From Anthostomella pinea (lineage: Eukaryota > Ascomycota > Sordariomycetes > Xylariales > Xylariaceae), in the NCBI GenBank assembly GCA_963556695.1, contig CAUWAG010000004.1:1736001-1800000 (forward strand): a stretch of 64,000 bases of DNA, in the 5' to 3' direction. Shown in pieces: positions 22,425-33,624 of the stretch (positions within the stretch are counted from its first letter, which is position 1; each line of letters opens with the position of its first letter). The position numbers and the translations under genes are program-made. The notes beneath the pieces were generated by a model. It worked only from the letters and a program-made list of their open reading frames with translations, made no database searches and was not told the DNA's origin.

Positions 22425-23678
22425 ATGACCGCCTCCGAGCAACTTCTAGCCGCCCTCCAGGGAATCGATTCCGGTTCCTACTCCAACGAGGCAGAAAGGG
22501 TGCAGGCCAGAGATGCTCTCTTCAATGCTTTGCGGAAGGTGCAATCACCATGGGATATCGCGTGGGATCACAACTGGGTCAACACCGCTGTCAACGCAGC
22601 TATCAAGACCCTCATAGATGCCGGCGTCTTCACCAAATGGGCAGAGGCTGGTGGAGAGCCCATCACCTGCACCGAGCTGGCGAAGCTGACCGGAGGAGAC
22701 ACTATACTCATCAGTAGGTCTAGTCCTCGGTCACACATTGACCGCCTGCAAGAGCTAGTAATGTTCTGACGAGTCACCGTAGGACGCATGATGAGATGTA
22801 TCGGTGGGCAGAACCTCGTCATTGAGACGGCAGAAGACACCTACGCCCGCACGCCCTGGGCCAAGACCCTGGCCGAAGACAAGTCATTTCCAAGCATGTA
22901 CGGCGGGTTCTACCACGAGCTCAACAGCCCCATGTTCCGGACCCTGCCCTTCTTCCTCAAGGAGACGGGCTACAAGAACCCGACCGACGTCAACGACTGC
23001 AACTTCCAGTACTGGCGCGGCAAGGACGCCAACATGTTCCAGTACTGCGGCACCAACCCGCTGCTCACCGACGACTTCAACAACACGATGGAGTGCCACT
23101 CCAAGTACAACCTCACGCCGTGGCCCGTCGTCTACCCGACGGACGCCCTCGTCGCGGGCGCGAAGCCCGGCCGCGCACTCGTCGTCGACGTCGGCGGCGG
23201 CAAGGGCCACGACCTGAAGAAGTTCCTGGCGCGCCACCCGGACGCGCCCATGGGCAGCCTCGTGCTGCAGGACCTGCCGGACATCCTGAAGAACGTCGAG
23301 AGCGGCGACAACGCGGCCATCACGATCCAGCCGCACGACTTCTTCACGCCTGAGCCCGTCAAGGGCGCGCGAGCGTACTTCATGCACAACGTGCTGCACG
23401 ACTGGCCGGACGCCACGGCCAAGCGCATCATCGAGAACATCGCCGGCGCCATGGAGAAGGGCTACTCCAAGCTCCTGGTCCACGAGAGTCTGGTCACCGA
23501 CGTGAAGCCCCTGTCGCGCGTCACCGTGTCGGATATCACCATGATGGCGTGTCTGGCAGCGGCGGAGCGGTCCGAGAGCCAGTGGCGCGACCTCATGGCC
23601 AGCGCTGGGTTGCGCGTTGTCAAGGTGTGGAGACCGGTGCAGTCTGTTGAGAGTATCATTGAGGCGGAACTTGCGTAA
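22425..23678 (+). CDS. SAM-dependent O-methyltransferase
   Basis: Two exons (22425-22713, 22783-23678), total 1185 nt, 394 aa, with a 69-nt intron. It is a plant COMT-like class I methyltransferase of the fungal secondary-metabolism type. An N-terminal winged-helix dimerisation half (to about 200) is followed by the SAM-binding loop VVDVGGGKGHD near residue 229, an acidic D near LQDLPDIL, and the catalytic His in NVLHDWPD near residue 300. KLLVHESLV and the usual C-terminal helices follow, so the length is complete. It transfers methyl from SAM to a hydroxyl of a phenolic or polyketide substrate that cannot be named. No polyketide synthase or NRPS lies in the window, so it is not part of a visible core cluster. 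Confidence 0.9.
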
Positions 23679-24306
23679 ACAGTATGTAGCGTTATCGAAT
23701 AGAGCAGTTCTTTCATCTCGCGGATTCAAGTCAGACAATGAAAAGTTTTCTGCATCGTCAGGGCTATACTTGTGTTTTGGTCTCACTGGCCAGTTCCGCT
23801 GGACAGCGACACCACACCACACCATCTCTCGGCAACCAAGTCACAAGAGTAGGGGGTCGCTATTGTGATCGCCTCGCAGGTACGGCTTTCATCCACGTTG
23901 GGACCACCCCTGTCCAATCGGTTTTGATGGCTTCTCGTTTCTCTTGTATGCCAAAGTCATGGAGCTTCAAGATTGCGGACACGGCACGGCATAGTGATCG
24001 GCATGGTCTCATCTGGCCAACAAGCGAATGCTTGTCTGAAATTCACCGAGATCTCACTTGTAAACTGCAGGGAAGGCAATAGGACCAGAGTGTTGGGCAT
24101 TGCCATATAGCTGCGCAACGGCACAGCTTAGCGTGAATGCATCAGGCATGTTATCCAATAGCCTCTAACCTTCTGAGTACCTAAGAAGTTCGACCTTGGA
24201 GATCGTGGTTCTGCTATTGTGTATGTCGTCCCCACTGAATACCCAAGCCGCGTTTCCGTTGATGAGGTGGAAGAACGTGGGCCCATCTCCCCAGGGAATG
24301 GTGTAA
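23679..24306. other. Convergent intergenic spacer
   Basis: Lies between the 3' ends of the methyltransferase (plus) and the transporter (minus). No gene is seen. Confidence 0.5.
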
Positions 24307-26374
24307 TCATTCCTGGTCGTCATCTCGCACGGAATCGATACTCGAGCGGAGCAACTCTTTGCCAGCAGTTAGTGAGTGTTTCTCGCGTTCGCGCTGTATA
24401 TGCTTGGCTCCAACTTACCATTACATTCTGCATCGCCATCGGCTCGTTTTCCACCGACATCCTCGAGGCCGAATATCTGAGACATTTCCTCCAACGTACG
24501 ACCTCTCGTTTCGACTGTCCCGAGTTAGCAACAAACCAGACCATATATATATCTTAGAGCCTTACTCAGGGCATATCTGACGAAGATGAACGCGATGACG
24601 CAGAACATCGCCAGGAGAATATAGAGCCCCCATCCAATGGCGCTAGCTATGGGTGGAGTCGTCTGCGCGACGATGAAGTTCGATACCCAAAGTGACGCTG
24701 TGCACAGAGCGCTGCCTTTGGCCTATAGAGAGGGGGTGAGCTTGCGTTGCGGACAAGATACCTAGTTGTACAATAGGACAATGGTCATGATGGCTTACAC
24801 GAAGGGAGATCGGAAAGATCTCGGCGGCATAGATCCAAGACCCGGAGCTCCAGCTCATGTTGAAAAAGGTGTAAAACACATATGGGAAGATGACAATGGC
24901 GTTATTGGCTGCATCTCCAGGGTGGCTTTCGGCATGGCGCAGAAGCATGGCAATGCCGATGAGGGCAAAGAACATGCCAACTGTGCCAATCTGAAGCCAG
25001 GTTTTCCGGCCAAGCCTGTCAAAGTACATGACTGGTATCCATGCTGTCAGAAACAAAACAACACCAACGCCTGCTGTCGCCAGATTGGCGCCCTCTGCAC
25101 TCAGACCACCTTCCATGAACAGAGTGGGTGCGCTAATATATCAAGTCAATAAATTATACCACATAAGATCAACTGTTGGTGACAACTTACTAATAGAATA
25201 TGGCATTCGTTCCCGTAATCTGCTGCAGAAACTGGATGGTAGTGCCGAGGAACGTGATCCACAGAACAGGGCCTTTGAACATGTCGGACCACGTCCCCTG
25301 CGCCGACGCATCTTCAACTACGAGCGATTCCCGGATCTCCTTGATCTCGCGCTCAGCGACATCTGAACCGTGCAGGCGGCACAATACCTCATGCGCGCAA
25401 TCATATCGCTCCTGTGCCACGAGCCATCGTGGCGATGGCGGGACCCAAGTCCAGCAGCCGACCGCCAGTATCAGCGCCGGGATGATCTGGATCGCGATCG
25501 GAAGCCGCCTGTAGAGCGCTGTAATTTAGCGGGCCGGAACAGTGCTGGGGGGCGTGGTGATTGACAAAGATGGCGGTACTCACCACCAGTTGTCCGAGTT
25601 CATGAAAAAGAAGCCGTATACGACAAAGAAGACGACCATCTCGGCAAAACAGAGAATCATCAAGTTGATGGCCCCTATCCGGCCCCGAATAGCCGCAGGG
25701 GCGATCTCGGTGATGTACAGGGGTACGGCAGCAGAGTAAGCACCCACACCGACGCCTAAGATCAATCGCCCCACGGTCTGGGGAAGATGATTAGCAAGGC
25801 TTGGAAGGAGACCTTGAAATCGGTGCAGTGTGGGAGATTTATGATACTAACCATCTGCGTGATGCTATATGAAGAGGCCTGAAGCAGGGCCCCGGCGACG
25901 AATATTATACTGGCCTTGAACGATGCCGTCAGTGAGCCAGGCCATGCGTCGAGGCTCGCAAGGGGTGAGGACAGCTTACCAACGACAGCGTACGCCCACG
26001 TCCAAGGGAATCGGCGAAGAAGCCAATCGTCATGGCGCCGACCGCGCAGCCAATATTATAGATACTGACAACGAAGCCGACCGCCCCTGTGATGACTGTG
26101 TGAGTTCTATGTTCGGTGATATGTCCGGACGTCAACATGTCCCGTGGAGGGGCTCACAGTCGTTGGCTGGCTGCATCAGATCCAACCATCGTCTATCCGC
26201 GATGATCATCGACATGACGCCCTGGTTCCAGCCGAACAAGAACGACCCGAGGCAGACAAAAGAGGTGAGGGTATAGACATAGCGAATGTTTGGCGGTCGT
26301 TGCTGGCCGGGCACTGCATCTCGCGGTGATCTGATGAGCTTGGTCTGCTTCAGTGTCACGGTCGAGGCTCCCAT
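24307..26374 (-). CDS. MFS sugar (hexose-type) transporter
   Basis: Nine exons: 26158-26374, 25980-26095, 25852-25914, 25584-25777, 25191-25508, 24799-25132, 24566-24722, 24419-24514 and 24307-24356. They sum to 1545 nt, an exact 514-aa frame with introns of 51-76 nt, which validates the model. Family signatures in order are FLFGWNQGVMS in helix 1, FFADSLGRGR, GRLILGVGVG, PLYITEIAPAAIRGRIGA, NWWRLPIAIQIIPA, FLQQITGTNAIFYY, FDRLGRK, YAAEIFPISLR and ETRGRTLEEM at the end of helix 12. It is a plasma-membrane proton-coupled sugar importer by family; the substrate is uncertain. If the last intron is not spliced the protein ends slightly earlier at 24369. It is the most intron-dense gene of the window. 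Confidence 0.9.
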
Positions 26375-27013
26375 CTTGCCCCAAATCGCGTGTGTGGGCA
26401 GTGGCCGAGGCGGGATTGGTGCATGCGCAGATTGGGTGCCAGGAAATGGATAGAAACGCTGTCGCTTCTCAGCCGTGATGATGAGAATTGGGCACTTGAT
26501 TGCGGTGATTGAACAGACGAGTGAGCCAGCAGTCGGAAACCAATCAACTCCCGCCGGTCAGTGACTGGCGGTGGCTAGGGTGACGGGCGACGGACCCCGT
26601 GGCCCGTGGGGAGGATCACAAACGGGGTGGGGACTCCGTGATCTCCAGCTGGGGCTGCTCAGGGGCCTGTGGCTGGTGTACCGTGGCGGTGCGCTGAGGC
26701 GCGTCAGGGTCAGGATCAAAAAACTTCAATTCGCGGAAATCGCCGGAGGAGTTGGAACTTCAGTCAACATTTGACATTGGACCCCGCTTTTCATTTTGGG
26801 CTTGGTCGTGTATTACTACTGTCTTCCCTTCTTCTCACTCTCATTATGTCCCTTAGTTTATCAGATCAGATCTCCTCTTGCTGCAGTACCATCACACCAC
26901 GGGGGGTCTCGACAACGCCAAGCTTCATGCGTCAGCCCCCCTTTTCGCGGTTGTAATGAGCGGCTACACTGCAGGGTCGTCCACTACATCCAAGGCTGGA
27001 ACCCGTCAACGAC
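26375..27013. other. Divergent promoter region
   Basis: Lies between the minus-strand transporter and the plus-strand AAA gene. It is GC-rich near 26580-26700 and pyrimidine-rich near 26815-26850. No gene is supported. Confidence 0.5.
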
Positions 27014-28537
27014 ATGCCCAACACAATTCACCTTGGGCTTCCAGCGGGCCATACGCTCTTTGATCCATCCATCCATGGTCTCGGTCTCATGAAGGAGCTC
27101 CTTGGCCGCTGGGCATCTTAGCTCGACATCACGCGCTTAGGATCACTGGCCGCTTGCATAGGAGCCGCACCGGCAGCATGGCGCTTCCTGAGGGCAGCAT
27201 GGCGTGAGGCGTACGGCTGGGTACGGCAGTTCTTCATCGCGTCCATGACGATCCCCGGCCGGGATCCGCTGAACAGGAACGTGATGAGCTGGGTCATGAC
27301 CAACGTGATACAATATCGGGGCATACGGTCCTTTACCGCGCGCACGCAGATCCAAGCCGGGGACGCGGCGGACAGGGCGGCCTTGCTGAAAAAGAAGCGT
27401 CGAGACCTTCAATACCTGCCTCATTTTGAAACCACCTGGTTCTGGCACGGCGGCAGTCTTTTCGTCGTCAGGCGCTCGCTTGACAGCTTCAGTGCGTCTA
27501 TGGGCGACCCTGGCTACGACGGCGTTGGCGGGGAAGAGCTCACAGTCGGCTGCCTCGGGCGATCTACGGGGCCCATCAAAAAGCTCATCCAGAGTTGCCA
27601 GGAGTATGCGGACGAGCAGACGCAGTTCTTCGTCATCATATATGCTCGTGATCGCTATGGGATGTCCTGGCAGCCCAAATCGCGCAAGCCCGTTCGTCGA
27701 CTGGAGACAGTCCATTTCGATGACGAAGTCAAACAAGAACTCCTGGCCGACATCAGGAAGTACCTCGACCCGAGCACGAAGCGGCTTTACCAGAGCCGAA
27801 GTATGCCTTACAGAAGAGGGTACTTGTTCTACGGACCGCCTGGCACAGGGAAATCGTCTTTATCTACTGCCCTGGCCGGGGAGTTTGGCCTCGACCTTTA
27901 CGAGGTGAAGATACCGAGTGTGGCCGCTGACTAGGTCCTGGAGCAGATGTTCCAAGAGGTTCCCCCTCAGTGCATCGTCCTCTTGGAGGACATTGATGCC
28001 ATCTGGACAGATCGCGAGTCGCAAAAGGACGAGACTAAGAATGCTGCGAGGTCGAATTGTACATTGTCTGGTCTACTCAACGTCTTGGATGGTGTCGGCT
28101 CCCAAGAGGGTCGCATCGTGATCATGGCCACGAACAAACCAGAGAGGCTTGACAGTGCCCTGGTTCGACCCGGCCGCGTCGACATGAAGGTCCGCCTCGG
28201 AAACATCAGTCGGGAGTTAGCGAGGCAGATGTTCATTCGCATGTTTGCTCCGGACAACATGAGCCTCCTTGTGGCAGCTAGGAACGGCAAAGAAGATTCC
28301 AGTGCGAGCGATGATCTACCCGTTCTGCCCAGCCAGTTAGAGCAGCTTGCCTTCGAGTTTTCTACGCACATCCCTGAGAACACTCTCACTCCTTCGCAGC
28401 TCCAGGGCTTCTTCCAACTTTATTTGACCAGCGCTGTCGAGGCGTGCTCGAGTATTTCCGATTGGGTTCGGAGGGAAATGTCTAGGATGTCTTTGGATGT
28501 AGACATCGAGATCGTTGGCGATGGTGATGCTCAATGA
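27014..28537 (+). pseudogene. BCS1-like AAA ATPase with two in-frame TAG codons
   Basis: One continuous frame of 508 codons without introns. An N-terminal hydrophobic stretch and BCS1-type domain (MTIPGRDPLNRNVMSWVM, then FETTWFWHGG, FFVIIYARDRYGMSW, RRLETVHFDDEVKQ) are followed by an AAA module with Walker A GPPGTGKSSL near residue 277. Then come Walker B CIVLLEDIDAIW, SGLLNVLDGVGSQEG, ATNKPERLDSALVRPGR (sensor 1 and Arg finger region) and a C-terminal lid. BCS1 relatives are membrane-anchored translocases, the founding member inserting the Rieske protein into mitochondrial complex III. The fungal paralogues of this type are diverse and uncharacterised. TAG at 27119-27121 separates the first 35 codons, and TAG at 27932-27934 sits between the Walker motifs. 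Both halves retain conserved residues, so decay is recent or the stops are recoded or edited. Confidence 0.85.
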
Positions 28538-28943
28538 GGTGCATATGTACTATCTGATGGACGTGTAGGGTCTAGTGTATGAGTTTTTTTGCTCTAGATT
28601 TCCTACCGGTATTGCTAGGGGAGGTCTGGCGTCAAGGAATTGCGTTAGTTGTCATAGATCTTTAGAGTATGACCTCTATGATGTACTAGGTTTTCTTGTC
28701 ATCCTAATGAGTCGTCCAACGGAGCTGCGGCAGCTGTTCGCAAGGTTCGGATATTTCTGCATATAGAATTATCGGTTCAGGCATGTTTTGACGCCACGCA
28801 AATGAGTTAAGAAGGTGAGATTGGGATCCTGAGCCATCATCTGCATTGGTCTCTGGGTACTAATCTAGTGTTGGGCAATCTCCCAAGTATTCCTTTCTGC
28901 TATTACTCCCAGGCAGTCTTCATCATTACGCCCGCTGCGCACA
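28538..28943. other. Convergent intergenic spacer
   Basis: Lies between the 3' ends of the AAA gene (plus) and the F-box gene (minus). No gene is seen. Confidence 0.5.
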
Positions 28944-30296
28944 TCAAAAAGAGAAGTTGTGCTTGACCAGGGGACACTTCTGCTTCGGATGAGCTTTGCC
29001 GCCCTCCAACAGGTACTTTCTGACATCCCCATGAGCCACATACTGCGGTATGTCCTCCGGTTTCTGCATTTCCGGCCACATGAGTATCTTCCACGTCTGT
29101 CTTTCTCCTGCGTCGTCCCCGTCTTCATGATGTCCTTCCATGTACCCCCAGATTCTTGGGTCAGTGAGGTACAGCTGATGTCGAATATCCGAGAGCAGGT
29201 CGATCCATGAGGTACTGGCGAGGTAAATATCCGTTAGACGGAGTTCTCGAAGGATTTCCTTGTGCAGAAGAAGGAGCTTCATCAATTCTCCTCGTTCGGT
29301 CACAATGTCTTTCAGAGTTAGTGATCTGAGAGTGGGCCAAGCCAGGCCTGAAGGTATGATCTCTTTCAGGAAAACGCTGCGTTTCGGGGTCAAGGGAGTA
29401 TTCATAGTCAACCCGGGGTTGTCAAACTCGATGCTTAGTGTGCGAAGGCACTTGACTACTGAAAGAGCTTTCCCGACAGCCCCAGTCTTCATCGTCCGGC
29501 GGAGAGCGTGAAATTCATCAGTGAATGTCATCCCATCGTCGAGATCGTAGTAGGTACCGCCACAATGAATTTGGAGTTCGAGGTGCTTCACGGCCGCAAG
29601 TGGCGCGAAGAGGTTGAGCATTAAAGCATCGTCGCGGTCGAAGAAGCGCCAGTCCATGTGTTTTGCAGTGAAGTGATCTATTGCACGTCCAGACTTCGAC
29701 AAAGCGCGTAAGAGTGCTTCCAGACGCCATCTTCCAACTCGAGTCGCGAGACCTTCGGGCGGAAAGGTGCTACCAGGCAGATCGGGGCGGCGGTTGTCGA
29801 AAGTAATAGATACGTGTCGGAGACGGGCGAGGGTCGGTAAGGCATTCGACAAGATGGCGAATTCGATGTTGCTCATCAGGATTGCCCAGTGTTTCCTTTT
29901 GAGCTCCAACTGTCGTTGATGTAGGCGTTGAGATAGTAAACGGGTGTCTCTGCCGAACCCAAAATGAGTTGGTCTGAACACCGCGAAAGTCTCAGAAACA
30001 TAGTTCAATCGCCGAAGGCCCCCAGAAATATGTGGCTGCTGGGAAAGTGCAGTGAGTCGTCGGTGATCGTTGAGGGTCTTCAGAAAGACCAGGAGCTCGG
30101 GACAAAGGTACTCGGCACCGACCTTGCCAAATATCCGGCAGACAAGACGAAAGCAAGCAACGTCGCGTGGGATCAAAAGCTTGCAGATGTCGGTCAAGAG
30201 TTCTGTCGGGAATTGCTCCAGGCTGAGTGACGGCCGGCTCGATGCCTCCATCGTGGGTGCACTTAGTGTGGGTGCGTCAATGTTGAGTCTCTCCAT
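28944..30296 (-). CDS. F-box protein
   Basis: Single exon, 450 aa from ATG 30296 (the frame stays open to 30551, but the ATG with a Ser-rich leader just before the F-box is preferred). The F-box is SLSLEQFPTELLTDICKLL followed by IPRDVACFRLVCRIF. The remainder is a long region with Leu-rich segments (LARLRHVSITFDN, LRTLSIEFDN, LRSLTLKDIV, LRELRLTDIYL) spaced like degenerate leucine-rich repeats. By family it is a substrate adaptor of SCF (Skp1-cullin-F-box) ubiquitin ligases; the target is unknown. Large expanded F-box families are common in filamentous fungi. Confidence 0.85.
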   Translation of the reverse strand: MERLNIDAPTLSAPTMEASSRPSLSLEQFPTELLTDICKLLIPRDVACFRLVCRIFGKVGAEYLCPELLVFLKTLNDHRRLTALSQQPHISGGLRRLNYVSETFAVFRPTHFGFGRDTRLLSQRLHQRQLELKRKHWAILMSNIEFAILSNALPTLARLRHVSITFDNRRPDLPGSTFPPEGLATRVGRWRLEALLRALSKSGRAIDHFTAKHMDWRFFDRDDALMLNLFAPLAAVKHLELQIHCGGTYYDLDDGMTFTDEFHALRRTMKTGAVGKALSVVKCLRTLSIEFDNPGLTMNTPLTPKRSVFLKEIIPSGLAWPTLRSLTLKDIVTERGELMKLLLLHKEILRELRLTDIYLASTSWIDLLSDIRHQLYLTDPRIWGYMEGHHEDGDDAGERQTWKILMWPEMQKPEDIPQYVAHGDVRKYLLEGGKAHPKQKCPLVKHNFSF

Positions 30297-31466
30297 GCCG
30301 GGTGTGAGGGAGCTCCATATGGTTATGAAGGCACAACGATCTGCATTGACTCGAAGAACGTTCGCTGTCGCGTTGTGGTGTGTATATAGTGAACCTATGT
30401 GCCATATCAAGGTCGTTGGTGGTAACAGGGTCGGTTCGTAGTGACGAGGTAGGTAGGTAGGAGAGGAAAGATGGAAGAAGGTGGGAGTTATGGAGGTTTG
30501 GGTTCGTGCCCACCCAGAAGACGTCGTCTTCCAAGAGGAAACCCTAATCAAACCCTGGGAGTTTGTGGCAGTTGTTGTGATCTGGTGTAGGTGGTGTCAG
30601 AGGTGTTGCCGGGCATCCCAAGTGACCTCCCATGCGATTTGTTTGCTGCCCCACACGTACTTATTTGCACACCCTCAGGTACCTTAGGTACCTACGTACC
30701 TGAGCACTCTATTACACCCATACGTAGGTACATAAGTACATACATAGCAGGCCTCTACCATCATCCAATTCCACCCCTAATATGCCTCTACGTAGAAGCT
30801 TCATCAGTTGCCCCTAAACCAACTGCTCTCCTTTATCACCCACTACCAGTCCCCAGGCCACCCATCCTCCACCACATCCCCAGCATCCAGAAAGACTACC
30901 GGATCGCATGCAACGGCTATATGCCGCCGATTCGTCACCAATAGCACCGTGTAAGTACTAAGATCACTCTCAAGTACCCGAAGCAGGCGCCTCTCCATCT
31001 AATACCCGCACTCGACGCGATCTCGTCTGGCAGCAGCATGCCTCCGTCAATGTGTACCCTCATGCGCTCGCCTCAACATTTCCTGACCATCTTCGCAGCA
31101 CGGTACGCGCGAGGCTGAACAGTTGTTTCTGGCCTGCGCCGAGCTCGGCTGCGTTGCGGGGCGGGGCCAGGTAAGCCACCATGTTAGAACCTGGGGGGAG
31201 ATCGTCGATGATGATAGGGGGTGACCATCTGGAACGGTCCACTGCACTACTCGACGGCTCCACGGGGATGGAGTCAGCGAGACGAAGGATGATACTTATT
31301 CTGATAGAATGAAGCCTGACAGCAACTACTGTAGCTGACAAAACTCGACGATGCGTGTAGTTACTTGGCAGCGGAATAGGGGCAACGTACCTCACATACT
31401 GCCACTGTCTCTCCGGCCTCTAACGCCAATTCCAGACCCTTCTTATCTCTGTTTCTACCATCGCAA
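30297..31466. other. Intergenic with palindromic TACGTA/GGTACC runs
   Basis: No supported gene. Around 30678-30740 overlapping palindromes (AGGTACCT, CTACGTAC, TACGTAGGTAC) recur, a dispersed feature of this window. The minus frame 31060-31395 shows no domain. Confidence 0.5.
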
Positions 31467-31863
31467 TTAACCTTCACATCTTACTTCAGAACACTGTTGC
31501 GCATCGGCCAAATCCCACCTAGTATCCCATCTCCGCTCACCCCGTTCACTCTGCATTTCACTCCGTTTCCCAAGACTCTTGAGCCTGCTGTTTGTACTCA
31601 GCGATGTCTCGAGGCCAGTATACGCGATGACTATGGTAGTCAGGGTGGTGCCGAGCGTGATGAGCATCACCAGCCCCCCCGCACCGAAATTGCTTGCGTC
31701 GGAGCCTAGCAGGGCGGCTAGAACGACGAATATGACGGCCACAATGCCTACGAGCACGTGGATGGTGAGCCAACGTTTCCGCCATTGATAGCAATGCCAG
31801 GGACGCTGGGAATCGTCCGCCGTATCTTTTTACGCGCTTCAGTTTCGTGTTGTACGCACTCAT
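31467..31863 (-). pseudogene. Small two-helix membrane protein with apparent frameshift
   Basis: The C-terminal part (frame of 31757) has two membrane helices, VLVGIVAVIFVVLAALLG and LVMLITLGTTLTTIVIAYTG, linked by SDASNFGAG and followed by a basic tail to TAA at 31467. The only ATG with an acceptable context (31863, MSAYNTKLKRVK) is in another frame. The two frames would be continuous if the run of five T at 31827-31831 were four, which would place an acidic and then an aromatic/basic segment (WHCYQWRKRWLTIH) just before helix 1. It could be a one-base insertion, an assembly error in a homopolymer, or an undetected intron. An acceptor (GACGTTAG) just 5' of 31863 suggests a further upstream exon. 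The family is not recognised. Confidence 0.5.
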
Positions 31864-33141
31864 CAGTGGTCCGCCTAACGTCAGATGATGGAGAACGAGC
31901 TTTTGAAAGGGGGCATTGAACAGAAGAACATAATAAAGCTAGGCCCCGGCCTCCAGGTCTAGAATGCGCATGTAGTAAAGCAAGGCTCTCGATGAGGAGA
32001 AAGAGACAGGACTTCGTATACCTTGAGAGTTTCTCACGCTAATTTCTGATCACTGATGTTCTCAGACATGCAACATGCTTACGGTATGTAGTCGCGAGCC
32101 TGGGATCTAGAGTCTCTTCTGACAGACAATGCCTTTTGAGCTGGCAAGAGCTTTACGCGCGTCAGGGTGGATTGACATAGAGAGTGTTATCATCTCAAGT
32201 CCTCGGGGCAATTGAAATGAAGGTCCTGCAATGGCCAATCAGCTTGCGATGGAGTCAACATCCCTGAGTATCAGCTGGGGAAGAGCTGCTCGCATCTAGA
32301 TATCATTCAGGCTCCGCCAGAATTGCCAGCAACATATGTTGGCGAAGGTCGGTGACCTTTGGTTGGTAAGGGAGCAGGCTATTTTTAGTATAGAATACCT
32401 ACATGGAAGCCAGATTCCAAAGCAGGATGCGAATGATCGCATCTCGGCATCCTGACAGGTGGATCAGATCCGTCGTCTCACGATCGCCCGGCCTGGGTGG
32501 CTGACGACAGCCAAGAGATCCTACGATCCTAGTGACCAACTCCAAGTCTATGGACAGGCTTAATAAAGGTAATGCTTGACTCTCAGGAACCACGAAGGCC
32601 TCAGAAAGGGACCGGAAAGGACAGTTCTTAGTCTCTGCAGACGTCTACGTTAAAAAGAAAACGCCTGGAGCATGGAGGACTGTAGTTGTGCTCCACGAAG
32701 TACAATTTCCATCTTGAGTTCTGCGAGATGCCGAGGAGGAAGGATCGATCGGCGCGGGTGGGTTTAAGAATAAGTTCTGGTCTGCCTGGCTCCCATTGTC
32801 GATCTGCCGCCTACGAGGCGTACCGTGTATTCTGATGAAGTCATACCACGATCCTAGACAAAGGAGGAACAAGTTAAGGTCTTCTCATTCCAGAACAGGA
32901 GCAAGTTCACCATTAGTACACATACTTTAGGGCTGCCTGGGTACCCTTTTTAGTCATCAGCAGGAGGAAAGATCCTATAAATTTGCAACATTGTCTTCTA
33001 CCAGTGGGCCTTTCTTTCAACCATCTGCAACCTCTTTCGCCACTACTTCCTCTCCGGCCCACAAGCTCACTCCTAATAACCATTGATCTCAGAGGCTATT
33101 CCATCTACCCTTCAATCCAAAACCACAGGACCCCATCCACG
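31864..33141. other. Intergenic, no supported gene
   Basis: Short frames only. The last 150 bases are a pyrimidine-rich leader with a TATA-like CCTATAAATTTGC near 32973 and are the promoter of the secreted-protein gene. Confidence 0.5.
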
Positions 33142-33624
33142 ATGCTCACAAACACGTCTCGAATCGCTCTAGCAGCCCTAGCCACCGCCATACCCGCCCT
33201 CGGCGCCACGATCGACCTTCAGGCTCGTCAGCCCAATCAAATGGTCGCCGCCATCTGGTCCGCCCCGGACGCGGACATCGACATCGCAGTCACCAAGGTC
33301 GCCAGCAACTTCGCCATCATCACCTGGGACGGAAAGGTAGTGTACGACGGCACTGCGGACGGCATCAAGTGCGACGGGAAGACCTACACCATCAGCGGCG
33401 GGTGTTTCGGATCCTCGCGCTCATTCAGCTGTGACATGGGCGACAAGAACCCTAAAACATGTAAAAGCGATTCCGAGGGCTTGAGCAATGTGGGACAGCC
33501 AGAGACCGACATCACTGGGGGGGCCAAGATCACGTCATTCGCTTGCACCACCTCGATCATCCTGGAGAGGTCCGAGAACTGCGAGCCGGACAGCACGGGG
33601 TTCAAGGTGGAGGTCGGGGAATAG
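33142..33624 (+). CDS. Small secreted cysteine-containing protein
   Basis: Single exon, 160 aa. The first 20 or so residues (MLTNTSRIALAALATAIPA) form a signal peptide ending near LGA-TI, and a possible Kex2-like site follows (QAR-Q). The mature part has six cysteines (KCDG, GGCF, FSCD, KTCK, FACT, ENCE), enough for three disulfides, and is acidic. There is no enzyme motif. Size and layout are those of candidate secreted effectors or cell-wall proteins, but I recognise no family. The ATG at 33142 is the first after a pyrimidine-rich leader. Confidence 0.75.
   Translation: MLTNTSRIALAALATAIPALGATIDLQARQPNQMVAAIWSAPDADIDIAVTKVASNFAIITWDGKVVYDGTADGIKCDGKTYTISGGCFGSSRSFSCDMGDKNPKTCKSDSEGLSNVGQPETDITGGAKITSFACTTSIILERSENCEPDSTGFKVEVGE

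Noticed and set aside
22804..23825. Long alternative frames over the methyltransferase, including 313 codons on the minus strand
   Set aside because: GC-rich third positions of the real gene open the other frames; they are Arg/Ala/Thr low-complexity products.
20079..26374. Secondary-metabolite gene cluster around the O-methyltransferase
   Set aside because: Only a receptor-like protein and a sugar transporter accompany it; no backbone synthase, P450 or cluster regulator is visible between 20 and 26.4 kb.
29964..30441. Plus-strand frames opposite the F-box gene
   Set aside because: Antisense shadows without motifs.
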